DNA of 64,000 nucleotides from Ferruginibacter sp. (GTDB lineage: Bacteria > Bacteroidota > Bacteroidia > Chitinophagales > Chitinophagaceae). Numbering within the stretch: position 1 is the stretch's first letter; each line of letters starts with the position of its first letter. The translations under genes and the position numbers were made by a program. A model generated the notes under the pieces. That model saw only the letters and a list, made by a program, of their open reading frames with translations, had not been told where the DNA came from and searched no databases. Positions 7,877-18,100 of this stretch are shown one piece after another. The stretch covers positions 62,001 to 126,000 of the forward strand of contig NZ_JAQBNR010000001.1 in assembly GCF_028288465.1 (NCBI RefSeq), written 5' to 3'.

Positions 7877-8812
7877 TCAATGAAGAAGCAATTCGCAGGG
7901 TTTGATTCCGGTATGTTTTTTAAAAGCTGTACTGAAGTGCGAAATGGAAGAATAGCCCAGCAGCATGGAAACTTCTGTTACACTCAGGCCTTTCTCGTAA
8001 AGTAAATATTTTGCATGCTCCATTCGCTGACTTTGATAAAAGTCAAAGATGGTAGTTCCAAACATTTCTTTAAATCCTTTTTTAAGGTAACACTCGTTAA
8101 TAGCCACTTTCCGGCTTAATTCCTTAATAGTTAAGGGTTCGCCAATATGCTGCAGTAACACCTCTCTTGCTTTGGTTATTTTTTCCCTGTCTGCTTCGTT
8201 TGCCAAAAATTTACAGGTAAATACTTCTTCTTTTTCATCTAACATACAGTCCAAACTGTATAAAAGCAAAATCTGCGTTTGGGCGTTAATGAAAATATTT
8301 TCCAAAGTATCTGTATAATTGTGATTCAGTAAACCTTCAATTGCCATACGGGTTTTGCCGCATAAAGGCAATAGTTTACTAAAAGATGCAGTATGAGTAA
8401 ATGAAAGCACTTCGTCCGAAATGGTTCTTTGCTTCTTACCCCCGACAAACTGGGTTAAATAGGACGGCTTAAAGCTGAAGCTTAGTACATCAATGCTATT
8501 TACTTTTTCTACACAAGTTTTGGAAGCATTCATTTTACAGAAATCACATTCTGCCTGTTTTTCACGGCAATACACATTGCCTGTAACACAAAATTTTAAT
8601 TCAAGGTAATTTGCCTGCGGGCTATTTTTTTCATAATTGTACACAAGCATACCGGTATCTTCCATGTTCCAGTGAGCGTCTCTGCGGTACCGTTTTATAG
8701 AATAATGAACGGAACCAGGCACAGACCGGTTGATATCCTGCAACATTGCCAGTTCATTCAACATAAATGGCTGATTGTGCGCTATACTCAATATGTCAGG
8801 CTGTTGATTCAT
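7877..8812 (-). CDS. AraC family transcriptional regulator with a cysteine cluster
   Basis: 311 residues from the ATG at 8812. An upstream TTG at 8830 is in frame, but it lies inside the -7 promoter motif, so it is not used. The last 100 residues are an AraC DNA-binding domain with two helix-turn-helix motifs (LTIKELSRKVAINECYLKKG and LSVTEVSMLLGYSSISHFST followed by AFKKHTGIKP). The N-terminal part is not a recognisable cupin and contains C75, C82, C89, C92 and C100 within 26 residues (CREKQAECDFCKMNASKTC is the core), which suggests metal or redox sensing (inference). It resembles PchR-type regulators. No obvious target lies next to it; gyrB is divergent. Confidence 0.88.
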   Translation of the reverse strand: MNQQPDILSIAHNQPFMLNELAMLQDINRSVPGSVHYSIKRYRRDAHWNMEDTGMLVYNYEKNSPQANYLELKFCVTGNVYCREKQAECDFCKMNASKTCVEKVNSIDVLSFSFKPSYLTQFVGGKKQRTISDEVLSFTHTASFSKLLPLCGKTRMAIEGLLNHNYTDTLENIFINAQTQILLLYSLDCMLDEKEEVFTCKFLANEADREKITKAREVLLQHIGEPLTIKELSRKVAINECYLKKGFKEMFGTTIFDFYQSQRMEHAKYLLYEKGLSVTEVSMLLGYSSISHFSTAFKKHTGIKPCELLLH

Positions 8813-8827
8813 TGATAAATTTCGATG

Positions 8828-8835
8828 CAAATATA
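8828..8835 (-). promoter_or_regulatory. -7 element of the AraC gene promoter
   Basis: Perfect TATATTTG on the minus strand, 16 bases ahead of the ATG at 8812. No clear -33 TTTG is present, which may mean weak or activated transcription. Confidence 0.5.
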
Positions 8836-9026
8836 CATTATATAGCTGAATCTGACGGGGCTTAGCGAACGATATATTGTAAATATTGTGTCATTAAATA
8901 GCGGGATATTGACAAAACGTATTGGCGCCCAAATCAGGGGTAAAGGAATCTATTTTGTGTGGAAATCTTTGTATAAATGACTGGTGTAAAAGACCTGTTT
9001 CAGTGACCTGAGAGCCTGATTTTCCT

Positions 9027-9034
9027 TATATTTG
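9027..9034 (+). promoter_or_regulatory. -7 element of the gyrB promoter
   Basis: Perfect TATATTTG 46 bases ahead of the gyrB ATG. A TTTCAG further upstream could serve as a poor -33 element. Confidence 0.5.
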
Positions 9035-9065
9035 CAGGAATGTGGATTTTGACCACTAAAATTAG

Positions 9066-11072
<2,007 letters not shown>

Positions 11073-11179
11073 GCCAACAGTGGTAATAAGCAGCAAATTT
11101 TGGTAAACCCAATAATTTATGTAGCTTGTATCCTGAAGTTTACAACTTCCCCATATTTACTAACCATAAATTCTACAAA

Positions 11180-11380
11180 ATGTCAAAAATGTTAACAGCC
11201 TATTGCATGAAAACGAAAGAGAAAAACGTTCCATTGCAGGATGCAGTAATAACCAAAACAGCCCGTGGCGGCTACATGGCACAAGGTCATGACGGCAAGG
11301 GAAACAAAATGACTACCATGTTAAGCGAAGCAACAGCGTTGGAAGCTGTGAAAAATGGCGTAGCTAAAAAAAGCTGGTAA
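11180..11380 (+). CDS. small DUF5679-like protein lacking its zinc cysteines
   Basis: 66 residues from the ATG at 11180; a longer frame from 11126 adds a poor N-terminus. The pattern AYCMKTKEKNVPLQDAVITK and later GHDGKGNKMTTML resembles DUF5679, a small zinc-ribbon family that normally reads AYCxKCKxK...GTCPxCGTKM. Here three of the four cysteines are replaced (T, D and K positions), leaving one. The function is unknown. A terminator follows directly. Confidence 0.7.
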   Translation: MSKMLTAYCMKTKEKNVPLQDAVITKTARGGYMAQGHDGKGNKMTTMLSEATALEAVKNGVAKKSW

Positions 11381-11401
11381 TTGAGTTGGTACCAAAGAAT
11401 T

Positions 11402-11430
11402 AAAAGGCTGTCTGTTAGATGGCCTTTTTT
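11402..11430. terminator. bidirectional terminator between the DUF5679-like gene and mfd
   Basis: AAAAGGC (11402-11408) pairs with GCCTTTT (11422-11428) and an inner TCT/AGA, with T-runs on both strands. It sits between convergent genes. Confidence 0.8.
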
Positions 11431-11479
11431 GTGACCATAGCAATTTGGTAAATTGATAAGCTAACATTGCTTTGCATCA

Positions 11480-14400
11480 TCATGCCATTAAAGGAGCCGG
11501 GAGAATGTTTTGATGCATTCTATGAAGAAACCGGAATAACTCATTCATAGTTGTAACCTCTTCAACCACCAAAATTCCATTTTTACCAACCTGTTTCAGT
11601 TTGGCTTTATTAGTACCTTTTTGTAAAAATTGCAATAATCCAAGAAATGTTTCACTTTGAAAATAGGGCGAATCAGGATTGCTTACAAAGAAACATTTTA
11701 GTGTTTCATTTTTTAATAACATCTTCTCAAAACCAAGCGCTACAGCCAGTTTACGGCATCTTACCGTTGTAAATAAATCTTCTACCGGAGCTGGTATTGG
11801 CCCAAAACGATCTAACATTTCCTGGTGAAATTGCTGCAAATCTTCTTCTGTTTCGCAATTGTCCAGGCGGCTGTACAAACTCAGTCTTTCAGTTATACTT
11901 TCCACGTAACTGTCAGGAATTAGAATTTCCAGATCCGTATCAATGGTACAGTCTGTTACAAAGTCATCCTGCTGCTGAATTTCTTCTTTATACAATTCTT
12001 TAAACGAAGTTCTTTTCAATTCACGGATTGCTTCATCTAAAATTTTCTGGTACATTTCAAAACCAATTTCAGCAATGAAACCACTTTGTTCACCACCCAG
12101 CATATTGCCGGCACCACGTATATCCAGGTCTCTCATGGCAATTTGAAATCCACTGCCCAGGTCACTATATTGTTCTAAAGTACTTAGCCGTTTACGACTG
12201 TCTTCCGGTAAAGTGCTCATTGGCGGAGCTACCAAATAACAGAACGCTTTTTTATTGCTCCGGCCAACCCTTCCCCGTAACTGGTGTAAATCGCTTAATC
12301 CAAACTGGTGAGCATTGTTTACAATGATGGTATTTACGTTCGGAATATCTACACCACTTTCTACAATGTTAGTACATACCAATACGTCATATTTTTTATC
12401 CATAAAATCCAGGATGGTATCTTCCAGATCATCGCCATCCATCTGGCCATGTGCAAAAGCAATACTGACATCCGGACAAAGACCTTGTATCAAACTCTTC
12501 ATCTCGGCTAAACCCTTTACCCTGTTGTGTATGAAGAAAACCTGGCCGCCTCTTTCGGTTTCATAATAAATAATATCCCTGATGGCATCTTCATTAAATA
12601 CCATTACTTCCGTTTGGATAGGCTGTCTGTTGGGTGGTGGGGTATTTATGATGCTAAGGTCTCTTGCACCCATCAAACTAAATTGCAATGTCCTGGGGAT
12701 AGGTGTAGCCGTTAATGTAAGTGAATCAACTGTTGTGCGTAATTGTTTTAATTTTTCTTTTGCAGCAACACCAAATTTTTGTTCTTCATCAATAATCATT
12801 ACACCCAGGTCTTTAAACTTCACTTCTTTACCTAATAAAGAATGGGTGCCAATAATGATATCTACTTTTCCTTCTGCCACTCTTTGTAATGTTTCCTTTT
12901 TTTCTTTGGCTGATTTAAAACGGTTAATGTAATCAACCGTCACCGGAAAATCTTTCAATCGTTCACCAAAAGTTTTAAAATGCTGATAGGCCAATATCGT
13001 GGTAGGAACCAGTACTGCAGCCTGTTTGCCATCGCAGCACGCTTTAAAAGCTGCACGGATAGCAATTTCCGTTTTGCCAAAACCAACATCTCCGCACACG
13101 AGCCGGTCCATGGGAGAGGGCTTTTCCATATCCCTTTTTACATCTTCTGTTGCCTTTCCCTGGTCGGGCGTATCTTCATAAATAAAACTTGCTTCCAGTT
13201 CAGTTTGCATATAATTATCCGGGCTAAATGCAAAGCCTTCCTGGCTTTTTCTCTCCGCATACAGTTTAATTAAATCTGTCGCAATATCTTTTACCTGCTT
13301 CTTGGTTTTTTCTTTTAATTTATTCCATACATCGCTACCCAGTTTGTTCATTTTGGGTATGCTGCCTTCCTTGCCACTGTACTTACCTATCTTATGTAAA
13401 CTGCTGATATTTACATACAGTAAATCGCCATCTTTATATTGAATACGTACAGCTTCCTGCATTTTGCCATTGGCTTCAATCTTTTGTAAGCCACTGTATA
13501 CGCCCACTCCGTGGTCAATATGGGTAACGTAATCGCCGGGCTGCAACTCCCGCAACATTTTTAAAGTGAGCGCTTTGTTTTTGCTGAACGCCTGTTTTAC
13601 TTTGTATTTATGGTAGCGCTGAAATATCTGGTGATCAGTGTAGCAAACCACCTTAAGATCATCATCAATAAAACCGTGATGAATAGATGTGGGAACAGGA
13701 ACTACATTAATTTCGGCCTTTAAATCGGTAAAAATTACGTGCAGCCTTTCAAGCTGTTTTGGGTTATCGGCAAATAAATAAATGTTGTATTTCTTTGCTT
13801 CATATGCTTTCAGATCTTTTATTAAAAGATCAAACTGCCGGTTAAATGAAGGCTGCTCTTTAATGTGAAATACGATCGGTTGGTTAGAGTTTGATTTTGT
13901 AAAATAAGATTTGCGGCCCATTTCAATGATATTCCTTTCCTTGATTTCCTCTTCAAGCACAACCGCTTTTACAAAATCATTTACGTTAACATCCAGCCGC
14001 TCATTTATCTCGCTGTCATCATCAGCCAGTTGTTTTTTGTCAGCAGAAACATCTTTGGCAATAGATAAAAACAATTCCAGGTCTTCTTCCTGCTGTTGAA
14101 TTTTTTCTTTTATAAATTGCCAGTCTTCCGTCCATATTACGGTGTTCTGCGGTAAAAATTCCAGCAGTGAAACACGGTCTCCTGTTTCAAATTGTGTTTC
14201 AACATTGGGTATAATATTTACCTGCAACAATTTACGTTCGCTCAATTGCGATTCTGGATCGAATAAACGTATGCTGTCCACTTCATTACCAAATAACTCA
14301 ACACGGTAGGGCTTTTCATTACCGAAAGAATAAATATCAAGTATGCCACCACGTACTGCAAACTGGCCCGGCTCATACACAAAATCAGTACGCTCAAAAC

Positions 14401-14917
14401 CATACTCCACAAACCGGAACAGTATGTCATTAACATCAATCATTTCGCCCTGCTTGATGGAAATGATATTAGCGGACAGTGTTTTTTGCAACACTACTTT
14501 CTCAAATAAAGCTTCCGGATGTGTAATGATTATTTTTTTATGAATGCCTGAACTTGCTGCCGCTGTAGCTATTTTTGTAAGCGCTTCGGTGCGCAGCATT
14601 ACGTGGCTGCTGTTGAGCAGCCTGTAATTTTTTTTATTTTTAAATGAAGATGGGAAATAAAAAATGTCTAAAGCGCTGGTAAGATTTTCTAATGTATTGT
14701 GAAAATAAGCAGCTTCCTCCGCATCTCTTAAAAGCACAAGATGATTTAACTGAGCTGCTGCGGGGTGGTTGAAAACAGCGGCAATCACAAATTCATTAGC
14801 ACTGCCATGTAAGCCCGAAAGGTGTGTGTGCGTTGGTTTGGACAATGAGATTCCATCCACTATTTTAAAACAGCGGCCATCATCTGCATATTCTTTCAAC
14901 AACACTTCCAGGTTCAT
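11480..14917 (-). CDS. mfd: transcription-repair coupling factor (Mfd)
   Basis: 1145 residues from the ATG at 14917; the in-frame TTG at 14956 lies inside the promoter. Mfd displaces RNA polymerase stalled at lesions and recruits UvrA. The order is: UvrB-like N-terminal domains (FAVRGGILDIYS), the RNA-polymerase-interacting domain (LQPGDYVTHIDHGVGVYSGL), then RecG-like helicase motifs: CGDVGFGKTEIAIRAAFKA (Walker A), IIDEEQKFGV (DEEQ box), LTLTATPIPRTLQFSL, and QLRGRVGRSNKKAF. The C-terminal TRCF domain ends near the stop. uvrC is elsewhere in the window (60.6 kb), and no other repair genes adjoin. Confidence 0.96.
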   Translation of the reverse strand: MNLEVLLKEYADDGRCFKIVDGISLSKPTHTHLSGLHGSANEFVIAAVFNHPAAAQLNHLVLLRDAEEAAYFHNTLENLTSALDIFYFPSSFKNKKNYRLLNSSHVMLRTEALTKIATAAASSGIHKKIIITHPEALFEKVVLQKTLSANIISIKQGEMIDVNDILFRFVEYGFERTDFVYEPGQFAVRGGILDIYSFGNEKPYRVELFGNEVDSIRLFDPESQLSERKLLQVNIIPNVETQFETGDRVSLLEFLPQNTVIWTEDWQFIKEKIQQQEEDLELFLSIAKDVSADKKQLADDDSEINERLDVNVNDFVKAVVLEEEIKERNIIEMGRKSYFTKSNSNQPIVFHIKEQPSFNRQFDLLIKDLKAYEAKKYNIYLFADNPKQLERLHVIFTDLKAEINVVPVPTSIHHGFIDDDLKVVCYTDHQIFQRYHKYKVKQAFSKNKALTLKMLRELQPGDYVTHIDHGVGVYSGLQKIEANGKMQEAVRIQYKDGDLLYVNISSLHKIGKYSGKEGSIPKMNKLGSDVWNKLKEKTKKQVKDIATDLIKLYAERKSQEGFAFSPDNYMQTELEASFIYEDTPDQGKATEDVKRDMEKPSPMDRLVCGDVGFGKTEIAIRAAFKACCDGKQAAVLVPTTILAYQHFKTFGERLKDFPVTVDYINRFKSAKEKKETLQRVAEGKVDIIIGTHSLLGKEVKFKDLGVMIIDEEQKFGVAAKEKLKQLRTTVDSLTLTATPIPRTLQFSLMGARDLSIINTPPPNRQPIQTEVMVFNEDAIRDIIYYETERGGQVFFIHNRVKGLAEMKSLIQGLCPDVSIAFAHGQMDGDDLEDTILDFMDKKYDVLVCTNIVESGVDIPNVNTIIVNNAHQFGLSDLHQLRGRVGRSNKKAFCYLVAPPMSTLPEDSRKRLSTLEQYSDLGSGFQIAMRDLDIRGAGNMLGGEQSGFIAEIGFEMYQKILDEAIRELKRTSFKELYKEEIQQQDDFVTDCTIDTDLEILIPDSYVESITERLSLYSRLDNCETEEDLQQFHQEMLDRFGPIPAPVEDLFTTVRCRKLAVALGFEKMLLKNETLKCFFVSNPDSPYFQSETFLGLLQFLQKGTNKAKLKQVGKNGILVVEEVTTMNELFRFLHRMHQNILPAPLMA

Positions 14918-14924
14918 CCGGCTG

Positions 14925-14957
14925 CAAAGATATGGTTTGAAAAAATTATACGCCAAA
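14925..14957 (-). promoter_or_regulatory. mfd promoter
   Basis: On the minus strand, TTTG-like TTTTTGG (around 14959-14953), a spacer of about 21 bases and a perfect -7 TATCTTTG (14932-14925). Transcription would start close to the ATG at 14917, giving a very short leader. Confidence 0.6.
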
Positions 14958-15009
14958 AATTAGGTTGCTGCAATACATCTTTAGCAAAACCGTTAACAAA
15001 ATACATTAC

Positions 15010-15045
15010 CAGCTCAACATATATTTATATTAAGATGTTGAGCTG
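15010..15045. promoter_or_regulatory. inverted repeat in the mfd / S8 peptidase divergent region
   Basis: CAGCTCAACAT (15010-15020) is repeated in inverted form as ATGTTGAGCTG (15035-15045), a perfect 11-bp match with a 14-base AT-rich centre and no T-run. The perfect palindrome GCAACGTTGC (15052-15061) follows. It could be an operator for the peptidase gene or a hairpin; no regulator is identified. Confidence 0.4.
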
Positions 15046-15138
15046 ATAAACGCAACGTTGCTTACATCATAAAAACAATTGCAAAAAAAGCCAGCTTGTT
15101 AATTAAAATTGCAGACCAGCCGAGGTAAAAAAATAGAA

Positions 15139-18100
15139 ATGTTCCTGATGAAAAAATGTTGCCTTGTACTATTTTGTTTGTTAAGTTCCTTTTTTTCATT
15201 GTCGCTGTATGCGCAGCAGGAAAAGGTCGTTCGCTTTGCCAATGGTAATTTTGTTACCGGCAGTAACATAAAAAAACAACAGTTTAAAAAGGAAAACATC
15301 CGCGGCGCCCTTGTTGGCGACAATTATTTTGTACTTGTTCAGTTTGATAATTTGCCTGCCCTGGAGGTGAGGGAAGACCTGGTAAAAGCAGGTATTCAAT
15401 TGCAGGAATACTTACCTGGCAATGCTTACCTGGCGATAATGAAAAATAAGTTTGATGTTGGCAAGGCATCTCAATGGGGCATAGTATCCATCAATGCAGT
15501 ACCGGCTGTTTTTAAAATAAGCCGCCAATTGTATAATTACATCCCATCTGGTAATAAGAAAGCGAATCCGCTTTTTGCAGTAACCTATTTTCCGGGTGTA
15601 GATAGGGCAACAATAACAGTTGAATTGCTAAAAGCGGGAGCTTTACTGGCTCCTTCAAAAATTATTTCTGTAAATACTATTTTTATACAAGCCAATAAGC
15701 AACTGATTAATGCAATTGCGGCAATGCCTTTTGTAAGCAGTATTACTTTACAGACAATAAGTGATAAGCCGCTCAATTCCAATAGCCGGGCTGTGCACGG
15801 AGTAGAGAGCCTGAACGAATTAAATGGAAAAAATCTGAACGGAAGAGGTGTTACAATAGGTATTGGAGATAATGCAGATATTGCTACTCATATTGATTTT
15901 TCAGGAAGACTGATTTCCCGAACGCCATGGATACCTGGGGATCATGGAACGCATGTGAGCGGTACAGCAGCCGGGGCTGGTTTAATGAACGCCAGGTACA
16001 GGGGTATGGCATCTAAAGCCACTATCATCGATCAATTTTTTAGTGATATTATTACAAGTGCGCCTGTATATGTTGCAGATAACAATATGGTACTAACCAA
16101 TAATTCCTATCATTCCGTGGAGGATAATTGCCCGGGAGAGGGAAGCTATGATGTGTTAAGTAATTATATTGATGAGCAAATGGGACGCTACAAGGATCTG
16201 CTGCATATAGCGGCAGCCGGCAATGACGGCGCTTTGAGCTGTGGTGTTTTTCCTGCATCTTTTGGCACTGTTAAGTCGGGCTGGCAGTCTGCCAAAAATG
16301 TATTGACAGTAGGTGCGATGAATGCAAGAGATTATAGTATTGCAAGTTTCAGCAGCCGGGGCCCGGTAAATGATGGCCGCATCAAACCCGAAATTACTGC
16401 CAACGGATGGGCGGTAGTTTCCACTAAACCTGGTAACAATTATGGCGCAGATTACGGCACCAGCATGTCGGCTCCGTCTGTAACCGGTGCCCTTGCGTTA
16501 TTGGTTGAAAGATATCGTCAGCTGCATAGCGGCAGCAACCCTTCTGCTGCTTTAATGAAAACACTGGTTTGTAATACAGCAGAAGATTTAGGTAACCCGG
16601 GGCCAGACTATTCATTTGGTTTTGGGATGCTGGAGGCTGCAAAAGCCGTAGATGCATTGGAACAAAATCGTTATAGTATCAATAAAATCACCAATGGAGG
16701 AAGTGTCAGTCAAATCATTTCAGTGCCCGCCAATACGCGTAGGTTAAAAGTGATGTTATATTGGGCAGATACAGCAGCTGCCGTAAATGCGGCGACCTCA
16801 CTTGTAAACGATTTAGATATTACGGTTGGTACGCCAGCAGCGTTATTGCATTATCCATTAATTTTAAATCCCGCTCCGGCAGCAGTAAACAATCCAGCTA
16901 CTGAAGGTGCCGATCATGTAAATAACATTGAGCAGGTAGTAATTGAAAATCCTGTTGCGGGCAACTACACTATCAATGTTAACGGTTATGCCGTTCCATT
17001 CGGCCCGCAGGAATATGTTGTTAGTTATGAATTAATGCCCGATGAAGTAAAGGTGCAATACCCTGCCGGTGGCGAAAAGCTCATTCCCGGTGATATTGAT
17101 AACATACGCTGGCTGGCGTACGGTAACGAAAGCAATACATTTACACTAGAATATTCTGATAACAATGGCGCCAGCTGGACGCTGATTAATAATAATGTTG
17201 CAGCCAACAGCAGACTGTATGCATGGACTGTTCCAACCGCCGTTACAAACAATGGCCTTGTAAGGGTGACCAGAAATGGGACTGCACTCAGCGGACAAAG
17301 CAGTTTTGGTTTTGGTATTTTGGGACAGCCCGTTACTAATGTAACCAATGTTTGTGAAGGTGCTGCGCTGTTAAACTGGACAGCTATTGGCGGGGCAACA
17401 ACCTACGATATATTTCAGTTAAGCGGTGATAGTATGAAGGTGATCGGTAACACTGCCACTACTTCTTTTCTGTTAAAAGGTCTGGATAAAAATAGTGCGG
17501 CATGGCTGGGCGTTGCCGCAAAAAATGGCAACTTTTCCGGCAGGCGTTCCGTATCAGTTAAAGTGGTGCCTGACGCTGGCGCATGTACGCTAAGTACTTT
17601 TAATAACGACGTTAAGGTAGATAGCATTTTAACGCCTAATACAGCCAGGCAATTTTTTGCCAACTCCGGCAATGCAACAGCGCCGGTTACAATACTGATT
17701 AAAAACTTAGGAGCAGTTCCGGTAACCGGACCTTTTAATGTTTCGTTTAATTATGGCGGAACCATTGTTACAGAAAGTGCCAATACAACAATTGCTGCAG
17801 GAGGTTCTTACACCTATGCATTTACCGGTTCTTATCCTGTTATTCCTACTGGCTACCGGTATGATTTTAAGGCCTGGATTACACTCCCTGCAGATAGCAA
17901 TCACCTGAATGATACTGCCTATAAAACGGTAAAATCAATCAACAACGATCCAATTGCTGCCATGCCGGTTAAAGAAGGATTTGAAACGATGGCCAATGCG
18001 GATTTTATAAAAGCAGAACAAGGTATAGGAAATAATAAATACATTGATTTTAGTGCGGCAAGTTCCAATGGAAGAGCCAGGACCTTTGTTAACACAGGCT

